This document shows, in pieces, positions 17,405-25,289 of a stretch of 64,000 nucleotides of DNA; the stretch's first letter is position 1; the number at the start of each line of letters is the position of its first letter. The stretch comes from DASVDE01 sp036381235. GTDB taxonomy: Bacteria > Actinomycetota > Thermoleophilia > Solirubrobacterales > 70-9. The translations under genes and the position numbers were made by a program. The DNA is taken from positions 31,811-95,810 of the forward strand of contig DASVDE010000026.1 in NCBI GenBank assembly GCA_036381235.1, in the 5' to 3' direction. The notes under the pieces were generated by a model, which saw only the letters and a list, made by a program, of their open reading frames with translations, was not told the origin of the DNA and searched no databases.

Positions 17405-17426
17405 TTTCAAAGTGCTTACTTTGAAA
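17405..17426. promoter_or_regulatory. Palindromic operator between the MMPL gene and the HxlR regulator
   Basis: A perfect 9-bp inverted repeat, TTTCAAAGT (17405-17413) and ACTTTGAAA (17418-17426), with spacer GCTT. The right arm contains the -35 element of the regulator promoter. It also lies upstream of the divergent MMPL operon, so one HxlR dimer could control both directions. Confidence 0.75.
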
Positions 17427-17448
17427 AGCAAATTAGCGCTGCTAGGAT
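17421..17448 (+). promoter_or_regulatory. Promoter of the HxlR regulator (probably leaderless)
   Basis: TTGAAA (17421-17426) and TAGGAT (17443-17448) with a 16-nt spacer. The ATG is only 8 nt after the -10 element, so the transcript would begin at or next to the start codon. Confidence 0.65.
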
Positions 17449-17455
17449 CGGGTTC

Positions 17456-18160
17456 ATGGGGCGGAACTACAGCCAGTCGTGCAGCCTTGCCTGCGCTCTC
17501 GATCGGATCGGGGAGCGCTGGTCATTGCTGATCGTCCGCGAACTCTCGCTCGGACCGCTGCGCTTCACCGACCTGGCCCGCTCTGTCGGTGGGGCGCCGA
17601 CGGATGTCCTCGCCAAGCGGTTGCGGGACTTCGAGCAGCACGGCATCGTGCGCAAGCGAGAGCTCGGCCCGCCGGTATCGGCCGCGGTGTACGAGTTGAC
17701 CGAGCTGGGGCGCGGTCTCGAGCGTCCGATGATCGAGTTGGGCCGCTGGGGGATGTCGCTGCAGTCGGTCGATGACGTCCTCGGGCTGACGCCGGCTTCG
17801 TTGCCCAATGTCCTGCGGGTGGTCCTGCAACCCCCGGGCGATTTCGAGTTGACCCTCGGCCTTCGCAGCGGTGGCCAGGACTACGCTCTGCGCTTCGAGA
17901 ACGGCTGGATCGCCGCCTCCCGTGGCGCCGCCGTCGACCCCGACCTGACCCTGTCCGGCGGTCCGATCGAGGTGATTTCCGCCTTCGTCGTCGGTGAGGA
18001 GGGGGAGGAGGGCGTCGAGATTGAGGGCGACCGCGCCGCGCTCGATGCGCTGCGGTCGATGGTCATCGTCCCCGATCGACTGCGCGAAGGAGCGGTGGCC
18101 ATCGTTGCCGGTGAGCTCTCCCCGGCCGGATCCAACCCGGCCGGGGAATCGACCGCCTAG
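17456..18160 (+). CDS. HxlR-family regulator with C-terminal SCP2-like domain
   Basis: A 234-aa protein. Residues 1-105 are an HxlR/MarR-like winged helix (CSLACALDRIGERWSLLIVR, LGPLRFTDLARSV, VLAKRLRDFEQHGIVRK). The first Cys residues of HxlR proteins often sense redox or aldehydes, and two are present (Cys9, Cys13). Residues about 125-225 resemble a sterol-carrier-like ligand domain (FELTLGLRSGGQDYALRFENGW, DPDLTLSGGPIEVISAFV), which may bind a lipid effector. That suits its divergent neighbour, an MMPL exporter. It overlaps the convergent acyl-CoA dehydrogenase gene by 4 nt. Confidence 0.88.
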   Translation: MGRNYSQSCSLACALDRIGERWSLLIVRELSLGPLRFTDLARSVGGAPTDVLAKRLRDFEQHGIVRKRELGPPVSAAVYELTELGRGLERPMIELGRWGMSLQSVDDVLGLTPASLPNVLRVVLQPPGDFELTLGLRSGGQDYALRFENGWIAASRGAAVDPDLTLSGGPIEVISAFVVGEEGEEGVEIEGDRAALDALRSMVIVPDRLREGAVAIVAGELSPAGSNPAGESTA

Positions 18161-19371
18161 CGCAGCTCCGCCGAGGACTTGCCCAGTAGCTGGCGCGCAA
18201 CGATCAGCAGCTGGATCTGCTGTGTGCCCTCGAAGATGTCGAGGATCTTCGCGTCGCGAGCCCACTTCTCCAACAGCTGATTCTCGCTGTAGCCGACGCT
18301 GCCGCAGAGCTCGACACAACCGAGGGAGACGTCGACGCATGTGCGGCCGGCCTTCGCCTTCGCCATCGAGGCCTGCAGTGAGTTCGGCTTGCCGTTGTCG
18401 GCCATCCAGGCCGCCTGCAGGGTCAACAGCAGGGCCGCCTCGTAGTCGGACTCCATCTCGAGATAGCGCGCAGCCGCCGCGTGTTGGCTCAGCGCCGGGC
18501 GGTCGTAGTCGACCTCCACGCCCGCCTCGGCGAGGCATCGCCGCGTCTCCTCGAGCGAAGCGCGGGCGACGCCGACTGCCATCGCCGCGACCAGCGGCCG
18601 CGTGTTGTCGAAGGTCTGCATGGCTCCGCCGAATCCCTGCTTGGTGTCGACCTCCGGGCTGCCGAGCAACGCCTCTTTCGGCACGCGGCAGTCCTGCAGC
18701 GTGAAGTTCGCCGTGTCGGAGGCGCGGATGCCGAGCTTGTGCTCGAGTCGGTCGAGCTTCAGGCCGGGGTTGTCGCGCTCGACGATGAAGGACTTGATCG
18801 CGGCCCGTCCCTTGGAGCGGTCGAGTGAGGCCCAGACCACGATCAGGTCCGCCCGGTCGCCTGAGGTGACGAAGATCTTCTCTCCGTTGAGCACGTACTC
18901 GTCGCCGTCGAGCTCCGCTGTGGTGCGAATCGCCGCCGAGTCTGAGCCCGCCTCCGGCTCTGTGATCGCCATCGCCGCCCACTTGTCGCCGTAGCGCTCG
19001 AGTTGCTCCTCGGTTGCCACCGAGGCGATCGCCGAGTTGCCGAGTCCCTGACGAGGCATCGACAACAGCAGTCCGACGTCTCCCCAGCAGAGCTCGACGA
19101 TGCCGAGCACGGTGGATAGGTTGGAGCCGTTGCGGTTGGCGCCGTCGCCGTTGTCGTTCGACTCGCGCCGTACGCCCGCGGCGCCGGCCCCGCCGATGTC
19201 GGAGCCCTCGTTCATCCCGTCGATCAGCGAGGCGAGCATGTCGAGCTCCTTCGGGTAGGAGTGCTCGGCCTCGTCGTACTTGCGGGAGATCGGTCGGAAG
19301 ACTTCCTGCGCGACCTGGTTGGCCTGGTTGACCAGCGGCTTGAACTTCTTCGGTGTCTCGAGATTGATCAT
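18157..19371 (-). CDS. Acyl-CoA dehydrogenase (catalytic-type subunit)
   Basis: A 404-aa flavoprotein that introduces a 2,3 double bond in an acyl-CoA. It keeps the FAD motif AMAITEPEAGSDSAAIRTTA, the WASLD/SFIVER core, and the catalytic Glu in ILDIFEGTQQIQ. A Gly/Asn-rich insertion (about residues 45-70, GAGAAGVRRESNDNGDGANR) is unusual for the fold. ATG 19371 follows a GAAAGGAAG ribosome site. It is the last gene of the TetR-thiolase-reductase-MaoC-ACAD-ACAD operon, 14 nt after the second ACAD. It may pair with that subunit as a heteromer. Confidence 0.92.
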   Translation of the reverse strand: MINLETPKKFKPLVNQANQVAQEVFRPISRKYDEAEHSYPKELDMLASLIDGMNEGSDIGGAGAAGVRRESNDNGDGANRNGSNLSTVLGIVELCWGDVGLLLSMPRQGLGNSAIASVATEEQLERYGDKWAAMAITEPEAGSDSAAIRTTAELDGDEYVLNGEKIFVTSGDRADLIVVWASLDRSKGRAAIKSFIVERDNPGLKLDRLEHKLGIRASDTANFTLQDCRVPKEALLGSPEVDTKQGFGGAMQTFDNTRPLVAAMAVGVARASLEETRRCLAEAGVEVDYDRPALSQHAAAARYLEMESDYEAALLLTLQAAWMADNGKPNSLQASMAKAKAGRTCVDVSLGCVELCGSVGYSENQLLEKWARDAKILDIFEGTQQIQLLIVARQLLGKSSAELR

Positions 19372-19385
19372 GGCTTCCTTTCGCT

Positions 19386-20720
19386 CTAGACGAGCAGGGC
19401 GCCCTCCATCACGCCCGCTGCGCGGAGGTCGCGGTACCAGCGTTCGACCGGGTGTTCCTTGACGAAACCGTGCCCACCTAGCAGCTGCACGCCGTCGGAT
19501 CCGATCTGCATTCCCTTCTGGGCGCAGAGGCGGCGGGCCAGAGCCGCCTCGCGGGAGAAGTCCCGGCCCTGGTCGGCGCGGCTGGCGGCACGGTAGGTGG
19601 CGAGCCGCATGCCGTTGCTCTCGATGCCGATGTCGGAGACCGCGAAGGCGACCCCCTGGCGGTTGGAGATCGGCTCGCCGAAAGCGATGCGTTCGTTGAC
19701 ATAGGGGATGACGTAGTCGAGGACGGCCTGGGCTGTGCCGACGGCCAGCGAGCACCAGGCCACACGCGCGCGTTGCAGGCACTCGAGGTAGGCCTCCCGG
19801 CTCCCGTCGGCCATCAGGGCGCCGGCCGGAAGGCGGACGCCCTCGATCACGAGGCGACCCGTTGCCGCCGGGCGCAGGCCCATCGCCGGCTCCTGCTCGG
19901 TCGAGAGGCCGTCCGCCCCGGACTCGATCACGAAGAGAGCGGGGCCGAGGCCCTCGGCCTCGGCGGCGACCACGAACAGCTCGCAATCTCCCGGCCTGGC
20001 CACCAGCGACTTGACGCCATCGAGGATCCAGTCGTCGCCACCCCGCCGCGCCTTTGTGCTCAGCTCGAGCGGGTCGAAGAGCGGCTTCGGCTCGAGGATC
20101 GCCAACGCCGCCGTCGGTGTGTCCTCTCCTGCGAAGGCGGGCAGGTATGTCGCCTCCTGCTCGGCTGTGCCCCAATGGCCGATTGCTGTGGCAACCGCAC
20201 CGGGGGCGAGGGCTGCATAGGCGATGCCCATGTCGCCGTGGGCGAGTGCTTCGCCGATCAGCGCGCTGGTGACGGCGGCCTGCTCGTGCATCACGCCGCC
20301 CAGCTCCTCGGGGATGCCGAGCGTGTTGATGCCGAGCTCGTTGGCCTGGACGAGCAGCTCGGCCGGAGTCGCGCAGTCGAAGTCGGCCTGTGTGGCAGCG
20401 GGGCGCAGCTTTGCCGCGGCGAAGTCCCTTACGCCTTCCTGCAGCATCTGCTGCTCGTCGTCGGGAGCGATATCGAAGAGGCTGCGGGGCTTTCCCGGCG
20501 CCTGCCGGGCTGGGCGGCCAAGCTTCTGCGCTGCCTTGAAGGTGCGTCCCGCCGCGGTGGCGGAACGAAAGCCGCGCTTGGTGCCCGTGAACAGCGCCCG
20601 CTCGACCTGTTTGCGAATGCGAATGCGGTCGAGCAGGTCGGAGCCGGCCAGGCGATTGAGCCAGCGCAGGCCGAGGCCCATGCTGCGCTCTGCCATGCCC
20701 TTTTCTTCGGTTACGGTCAT
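19386..20720 (-). CDS. Acyl-CoA dehydrogenase-like subunit with degenerate FAD motif
   Basis: A 444-aa acyl-CoA dehydrogenase homologue with an N-terminal basic helical extension (about 90 aa). The helical parts are conserved (FAAAKLRPAATQADFDCATP, LGGHGFVKEHPVERWYRD). The usual (T/S)EPxAGSD FAD-contact motif is replaced by LAILEPKPLFDP, and the C-terminus stops shortly after the position of the catalytic Glu (GVMEGALLV). This suggests an ACAD subunit that does not form a full flavin site on its own. It starts inside an ATGA overlap with the MaoC gene, and a GGAGG site precedes the ATG. Confidence 0.85.
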   Translation of the reverse strand: MTVTEEKGMAERSMGLGLRWLNRLAGSDLLDRIRIRKQVERALFTGTKRGFRSATAAGRTFKAAQKLGRPARQAPGKPRSLFDIAPDDEQQMLQEGVRDFAAAKLRPAATQADFDCATPAELLVQANELGINTLGIPEELGGVMHEQAAVTSALIGEALAHGDMGIAYAALAPGAVATAIGHWGTAEQEATYLPAFAGEDTPTAALAILEPKPLFDPLELSTKARRGGDDWILDGVKSLVARPGDCELFVVAAEAEGLGPALFVIESGADGLSTEQEPAMGLRPAATGRLVIEGVRLPAGALMADGSREAYLECLQRARVAWCSLAVGTAQAVLDYVIPYVNERIAFGEPISNRQGVAFAVSDIGIESNGMRLATYRAASRADQGRDFSREAALARRLCAQKGMQIGSDGVQLLGGHGFVKEHPVERWYRDLRAAGVMEGALLV

Positions 20721-21667
20721 TGCTGCCCTTTCCTCCCGTGCTTGGGTTTGACCTCGAGGGGCTCGATTCGGCCATCGAGATGTGGCGTGCTGCTTTCCGC
20801 GTCGCGCACCGCGAAGTCGATCCGGCTTCCGTCCGCCTTCGAGGCGAACTCGACCCTGGCCGGCAGCAGGATCGGCTTGCGGAGGCGGACGTCTACGGCG
20901 AAAGCGTCGGGAAGCAGGCTCTCCAGCGCTGCCAGGCAGCGCGCCTTGGTCCACATCCCGTGGGCTATCGCAGCGGGGAAGCCGAGAGGCTTGGCGGCCA
21001 GCGAGTGCATGTGAATCGGATTCCGATCGCCGGATACGGCGCCGTAGCGCCGCCCGAGGTCACCGCCCAGCCTCCACTCCACGCCCCCCTCCCGAACTGC
21101 ATCAATTTCTCCGCTTGGCGGATTGGAAAGTTGATGCGGTCCGGGGTTGGCGTGATTGGGGGCTGTCGCGTTTGAGCTTTTGCCACGGCGCAGCATCGTG
21201 CTGGTGCTTTCCCAGGCCAGCTGTCCATCCGAGGTCACCTCGGTAACCAGCGAGAAGGTGCGGCCTCGCGGATGGCTCGTCAGCGCGGTGGGTCGCACGC
21301 GCAGCGTCAGCTCCTCTTCAATGCCGATCCGCCGGTGCTGGGCGATTCGGTTCTCGACGTGGACGAGGCCGACGGCCCCAAACGGAAAGCTGCCGTCAGC
21401 CATCACCGCCATGTGCAGCGGGAAGGCGAGCACGTGCGGGTAGGTGGGAGGGAGGTGATCGCGCAGGGCGAAGCCGCAGACCCTGGCGTAGGCGGCGACG
21501 CGTTCGGGATCCGGCGCCACCCCGCCCAGCTCGAACTCGATCTCCGGAATCTCACTGCTCTGCCCCGGCACGAATGGCAGCAGCGAGGCGCCGGGAATCA
21601 ATGGCGCCGCAGCGCGCGCGTACAGCGGCAGGATCCGGGGCGAGGTGTCGAGCTTTCGCGCTTCCAT
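20717..21667 (-). CDS. MaoC-family hydratase (HtdX-like, double hotdog)
   Basis: A 316-aa protein with an N-terminal hotdog domain (about 1-170) and a C-terminal MaoC domain (about 195-300) that holds the hydratase motif RYGAVSGDRNPIHMHSLAAK with GFPAAIAHGMW. It should hydrate 2-enoyl-CoA/ACP to 3-hydroxyacyl thioesters. By order and length it corresponds to mycobacterial HtdX in the fadA2-fabG4-htdX locus. The linker (about residues 175-192) is encoded by a palindromic DNA element. The gene shares one base with the upstream reductase stop (TGATG) and its own stop overlaps the next ATG, so translation is coupled throughout. Confidence 0.87.
   Translation of the reverse strand: MEARKLDTSPRILPLYARAAAPLIPGASLLPFVPGQSSEIPEIEFELGGVAPDPERVAAYARVCGFALRDHLPPTYPHVLAFPLHMAVMADGSFPFGAVGLVHVENRIAQHRRIGIEEELTLRVRPTALTSHPRGRTFSLVTEVTSDGQLAWESTSTMLRRGKSSNATAPNHANPGPHQLSNPPSGEIDAVREGGVEWRLGGDLGRRYGAVSGDRNPIHMHSLAAKPLGFPAAIAHGMWTKARCLAALESLLPDAFAVDVRLRKPILLPARVEFASKADGSRIDFAVRDAESSTPHLDGRIEPLEVKPKHGRKGQQ
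21091..21144. repeat. Palindromic element (CCGAACTGCATC type) inside the MaoC gene
   Basis: Left arm CCCGAACTGCATCAATTTC continuing to TCCGC (ends 21114); right arm GCGGATTGGAAAGTTGATGC continuing to GGTCCGGG (ends about 21144). The arms pair apart from small bulges. A close relative lies at 53877-53928. Here it is translated in frame as the inter-domain linker. Confidence 0.7.
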
Positions 21668-22989
21668 CAGGCTCCCAGCAGGCTCTGGCCGCAGACGCGG
21701 ACCACATTGCCGTTGACGCCGGCCGATGCCGGGCCGGCGAGCCAGGCGATCGTCTCGGCGACGTCGATCGGCAGGCCTCCCTGCGACATGCTGTTCATCC
21801 TGCGGCCGGCCTCGCGGATCGCGATCGGCATTTTTGCCGTCATCTGGGTCTCGATGAAGCCGGGGGCGACTGCGTTGATTGTGATTCCGCGTCCGGCGAG
21901 CTCAGTGGAGAGCGCCTCGACCATGCCGATCACGCCCGCCTTGGAGGTCGCGTAGTTGGTCTGCCCGGAGTTGCCGGCGATGCCGCTCATCGAGGAGACG
22001 CAGACGATGCGGCCGTTGTCGCGCAGCAGCTTGCGCCCAAGCAGCTCGTCGTCGATTCGCTCCTCGCTGGAGAGGTTGATCTCCATCAGCGAGCTCCAGC
22101 GATCCTCGGGCATCTTGGCGATCGTGCGGTCGCGGGTGACGCCGGCGTTGTGGACGACGATGTCGATTCCCTCGGAGAGTCGATCGGCGATCGCGGCGGG
22201 CGCCCCCTCCTCGGTGATGTCGAGCTCGATCGACGCGGCGCCGAGGCGGTCGGCGACCTTGGCGAGGTCGGCGGCAAGGGCCGGCACGTCGAGCAGGACG
22301 AGCTCGGCGCCGTCGCGGTGAAGGGTCTCGGCGATCGCCTCGCCGATGCCGCGGGAGGCGCCGGTGACCAGCGCCAGCTTGCCGCTCAGAGGTCGATCCC
22401 AGTCGACCGGGCCCGGCTCGGCCACAGCCCTGTCGACTGCGATCGCCTGGCCGGAGACGTAGGCCGAGCGAGGCGAGAGCAGGAAGCGCATCGTCGAATC
22501 GAGCTGATCCTCGGCGCCGACGGCGACGCGGACGAGCTGGACCGCGATTCCGTGGCCTGCTTCCTTGCCCAGCGAGCGGGTGAAGCCCTCCAGCGCCCGC
22601 TGCGCTGTCGCCGCTCGGGCCGGCAACCCCGCAGGAGGAGCGCCCAGCACGACGATGCGACCCGAGTCCAGCACGCGCTTGACGTTGGGGTGGAAGAAGC
22701 GCTGCAGCTCGACCAGCTCGGTCGAGTCGGAGATGCCGGTGGCGTCGAATACCAGCGCCTTGACCGGGCTGTCGGAGCGCTCCGGCCGCGCCGCGCCGAT
22801 CCTCACCAGCAGGTTCTCCAGCGGCTTGCCGAGGCGGCCGCCCGGCGCCGAGCCGAGCAGGGCCGGGCCCGAGATCACCGGCGCGCCGGGCGTGTGGCGC
22901 TCCAGTCGAGCCGGCTGCGGCAGCCCGACCCGGGGAGCGATGAAGCGCCCGGGTGGGGAGTTGACGAGCTGGGAGTAGAGATCGCTCAC
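21667..22989 (-). CDS. fabG4: 3-oxoacyl-ACP/CoA reductase, high-molecular-weight FabG4 type
   Basis: A 440-aa protein with two Rossmann-like halves. The N-terminal domain (about 1-195) is a non-catalytic flavodoxin/SDR-like region (KALVFDATGISDSTELVELQ). The C-terminal SDR (about 205-440) has TGASRGIG, HNAGVTRD, SSMSGIAGNSGQTNYATSKAG and a NAVAPGFIET loop. This architecture and length match the NADH-dependent HMwFabG (FabG4) of mycobacteria, which reduces 3-oxoacyl-CoA. It starts with GTG in a GTGA overlap with the thiolase stop. Together with the thiolase and MaoC protein it can build or shorten acyl chains. Confidence 0.9.
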   Translation of the reverse strand: MSDLYSQLVNSPPGRFIAPRVGLPQPARLERHTPGAPVISGPALLGSAPGGRLGKPLENLLVRIGAARPERSDSPVKALVFDATGISDSTELVELQRFFHPNVKRVLDSGRIVVLGAPPAGLPARAATAQRALEGFTRSLGKEAGHGIAVQLVRVAVGAEDQLDSTMRFLLSPRSAYVSGQAIAVDRAVAEPGPVDWDRPLSGKLALVTGASRGIGEAIAETLHRDGAELVLLDVPALAADLAKVADRLGAASIELDITEEGAPAAIADRLSEGIDIVVHNAGVTRDRTIAKMPEDRWSSLMEINLSSEERIDDELLGRKLLRDNGRIVCVSSMSGIAGNSGQTNYATSKAGVIGMVEALSTELAGRGITINAVAPGFIETQMTAKMPIAIREAGRRMNSMSQGGLPIDVAETIAWLAGPASAGVNGNVVRVCGQSLLGA

Positions 22990-24278
22990 GATTTGCCCCC
23001 GGCGCTCTCGAGGATTGCGACCACGCCCTGGCCGCCGGCCGCGCAGATGCTGATCACGCCGCGGCCGGAGCCCTTCTCGTGCAGCTCTTTGGCGAGGCCG
23101 GCGACGATGCGGCCGCCGGTGGCGGCGAAGGGATGGCCCGCCGCGAGCGAGCCGCCGTTGACGTTTAGCCGCTCGCGATCGATCGCCCCCAGCGGCTTGT
23201 CGCGGCCGAGTCGCTCGCGGCAGAAGCGCCCGTCCTCCCAGGCCCGCAACGTGCAGAGGACCTGCGCGGCGAAGGCCTCGTGGATCTCGTAGTAGTCGAA
23301 GTCCTGGAGGCTCAGACCGTTGCGGTCGAGCATCTGCGGCATCGCATAGGCGGGAGCCATCAGCAGGCCCTCACGCTTGTGGACGTGGTCGATCGCCGCG
23401 GTTTGCCCGTCGACGAAATAGGCGAGGACGGGCAGATTGCGCTCCTTGGCCCATTCCTCGCTCGCCAGCAGCACGGCGGAGGCGCCATCGCTGAGCGGCG
23501 TCGAGTTGGCCGCCGTCATCGTCCCCTCCGGGCCGCCGAACACGGGGCCGAGCTTGGCCAGCTTTTCCGTCGAGGAGTCGGGGCGCAGGTTCTGGTCGCG
23601 CTCGAGGCCCAGGTAGGGGCTGACCAGGTCCTCCATGAAGCCGCGCTCGTAGGCGGCGGCGAGGTTGTGATGGCTGCGCACGGAGAGGGCGTCCTGCTCC
23701 TCGCGCTCTATCTCCCATTCGGAAGCCATGACCGCACAGTGCTCGCCCATCGAAAGGCCGGTGCGAGGCTCCTCGTTGCGTGGAATCGAAGGGACCACGT
23801 GGCCGGGTCGAATGCGGGTGAGCTGCTTGAGGCGGGCGATGTTCGACTTCTCGCGGTTCGCGTCGAGCAGGACCTGGCGCAGGTCCTCGTTGAGGCCGAG
23901 CGGGGCGTCGGAGGTGGTGTCCGCGCCGCAGGCGATGCCGGCGTCGATCTGGCCGAGGGCGATCTTGTTGGCGACGAGGATCGTCGTCTCCAGCCCGGTA
24001 CCGCATGCCTGCTGGACGTCGTAGGCCGGGGTCTCCGGGGCAAGGCGAGTTCCCAGCACGCTCTCGCGGGTGAGGTCGCGGTCGCGAGCGTGCTTGAGGA
24101 CGGCGCCGCCCGCGACTTCCCCGAGGCGCTCGCCGCCGAGCGAGAAGCGCTCGACCAACCCGTCGAGGGCAGTGGTCAGCATGTCCTGATTCGTCGCGTG
24201 CGAATACGCGGAGTCCGAGCGCGCGAACGGGATTCGGTTGCCGCCGACGATGGCGACTCGACGTGGTTGATCGATCAA
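22986..24278 (-). CDS. fadA2: Acetyl-CoA acetyltransferase/thiolase (FadA2-like)
   Basis: A 430-aa thiolase. Motifs: active-site Cys region AYDVQQACGTGLETTILV, NGGSLAAGHPFAATGGR (His) and CAAGGQGVVAILE with GVISICAAGGQG (second Cys). It condenses or cleaves acetyl units on acyl-CoA. I chose TTG 24278 because it overlaps the TetR stop (TTGA) and gives the conserved IDQPRRVAIVGGNRIPFARS start. The following fabG4 starts in a GTGA overlap, as in a translationally coupled operon. Confidence 0.92.
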   Translation of the reverse strand: MIDQPRRVAIVGGNRIPFARSDSAYSHATNQDMLTTALDGLVERFSLGGERLGEVAGGAVLKHARDRDLTRESVLGTRLAPETPAYDVQQACGTGLETTILVANKIALGQIDAGIACGADTTSDAPLGLNEDLRQVLLDANREKSNIARLKQLTRIRPGHVVPSIPRNEEPRTGLSMGEHCAVMASEWEIEREEQDALSVRSHHNLAAAYERGFMEDLVSPYLGLERDQNLRPDSSTEKLAKLGPVFGGPEGTMTAANSTPLSDGASAVLLASEEWAKERNLPVLAYFVDGQTAAIDHVHKREGLLMAPAYAMPQMLDRNGLSLQDFDYYEIHEAFAAQVLCTLRAWEDGRFCRERLGRDKPLGAIDRERLNVNGGSLAAGHPFAATGGRIVAGLAKELHEKGSGRGVISICAAGGQGVVAILESAGGKS

Positions 24279-24922
24279 CTTGGATCGCCTTTCGGTGTGG
24301 TTGGGCGGGAGCCAGAACGAAGGCGCAGGCCGGGTTCGACCGTCTCGATCAGGAGCTCGGCGGCCTGCTGAGCCGAGAGCGCCTCGCTGCGCAGCCACCA
24401 GCGGGCGAGGGCCTCGGCGGCGCCGAGCAGCGCGGTGGAGAGCGCTTCGACCTCGATTCGCGCCGCGCCGCGCCGCTTGGCCGGCAACTGAGCGAGGAGG
24501 GAGTTGGCTACGAGCTCGATCAGGCGGCCGCGGTAGTCCGCTACGCGGTCGGCCAGCTCGCCGCTCTGAGGCAAGGTTTCGTCGAAGAGCACGGCCCAGG
24601 CGGCCCGATCGGCATCGAGGAAGGAGAAGAAGGCCCTGAGCCCATCGTTGAGGGCTTCGCTGGGGCTGCGCGAGTCGCCGACCGCTTCGAGGATGGTTCT
24701 GACGAGCGCATCCCCGGACCGCTCCATGCAGGCGATGTAAAGGCGCTCCTTGTTGCCGAAGTAGTTGTAGAGGAGAGGCTTGGTCACTCCCACCGCCGCC
24801 GCGATCTCGTCCATGGTCACGGCCGCGTAGCCGCGCTCGGCGAAGAGGGAGTGGGCGGCGAGCAGCGTTTGCTGCATGCGATCGCCGCGCGAGAGGCGGG
24901 AACGGGTCGAGGAGGCTGCCAT
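24275..24922 (-). CDS. TetR-family transcriptional regulator
   Basis: A 215-aa repressor. The N-terminal helix-turn-helix (residues about 18-65) reads ERGYAAVTMDEIAAAVGVTK with PLLYNYFGNKERL. The remaining helices form the ligand and dimer domain. It is the first gene of the thiolase-FabG4-MaoC-ACAD-ACAD operon, so it probably represses the operon in response to an acyl-CoA or fatty acid. A palindromic AT-rich site lies 8-43 nt before its ATG. Confidence 0.92.
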   Translation of the reverse strand: MAASSTRSRLSRGDRMQQTLLAAHSLFAERGYAAVTMDEIAAAVGVTKPLLYNYFGNKERLYIACMERSGDALVRTILEAVGDSRSPSEALNDGLRAFFSFLDADRAAWAVLFDETLPQSGELADRVADYRGRLIELVANSLLAQLPAKRRGAARIEVEALSTALLGAAEALARWWLRSEALSAQQAAELLIETVEPGLRLRSGSRPTTPKGDPS

Positions 24923-24929
24923 TGCAGCG

Positions 24930-24965
24930 ACATTACCCGCCTATAAATTTATATACAAGTAATGT
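24930..24965. promoter_or_regulatory. Candidate TetR operator / promoter region
   Basis: ACATTAC (24930-24936) and GTAATGT (24959-24965) form a 7-bp inverted repeat around an AT-rich centre that contains the perfect palindrome TATAAATTTATA (24942-24953). This is the only strongly AT-rich stretch near the operon start and lies just upstream of the tetR ATG. Confidence 0.55.
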
Positions 24966-24995
24966 GACCGATCGCACCTAAGCCGCGCCCGCGGC

Positions 24996-25042
24996 CGAAT
25001 GATGAAATCGGCCCCACCGGGGTGGGGAAAATTCATCATTCG
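24996..25042. repeat. Intergenic palindrome with CCCCACC core, 3' of the ferredoxin gene
   Basis: Arms CGAATGATGAA (24996-25006) and TTCATCATTCG (25032-25042) flank the core CCCCACCGGGGTGGGG (25012-25027). It probably ends the sucC-sucD-ferredoxin transcript and shares its core pattern with 42185-42216 and 57809-57854. Confidence 0.7.
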
Positions 25043-25055
25043 ACGGTGGCCTGCG

Positions 25056-25289
25056 TTAGGCGTCGTAGAGCTTGACGACCCGTACGGTGCCTGAGGGCGC
25101 GGCGTCGACGCAGAGGTTGCAGAGCACGCACTCGTCGAGGTTCTCCTCGACGATCTTCACGCCGGAGTCGCTCGCCTCGAAGATGTCGACCGGGCAGACC
25201 TCCTCGAGCTTCGCCGCCAGCTCGGCGTCGGAGGCGACCGAGGCATCGACCTCGACGTCGATGAAGACCTTGTTCAGCGTCTCGGCCAT
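25056..25289 (-). CDS. Small [4Fe-4S] ferredoxin-like protein
   Basis: A 77-aa protein. The Cys pattern is one upstream Cys-Pro (EVCPVDIF, residue 32) and CVLCNLC (residues 54-60). In a classical dicluster ferredoxin the second block would read CxxCxxCxxxCP, but here the fourth Cys is Ala (VDAAP), so one [4Fe-4S] cluster is expected. Its ATG overlaps the sucD stop by one base (TGATG), so it is made together with the CoA ligase. A role as electron carrier for a 2-oxoacid:ferredoxin oxidoreductase or a dehydrogenase is possible but not shown. Confidence 0.8.
   Translation of the reverse strand: MAETLNKVFIDVEVDASVASDAELAAKLEEVCPVDIFEASDSGVKIVEENLDECVLCNLCVDAAPSGTVRVVKLYDA

Noticed and set aside
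19371..20775. Upstream extension of the catalytic-type acyl-CoA dehydrogenase to 872 aa
   Set aside because: The extra N-terminal half is an out-of-frame reading of the neighbouring dehydrogenase; a normal ATG with ribosome site exists at 19371.
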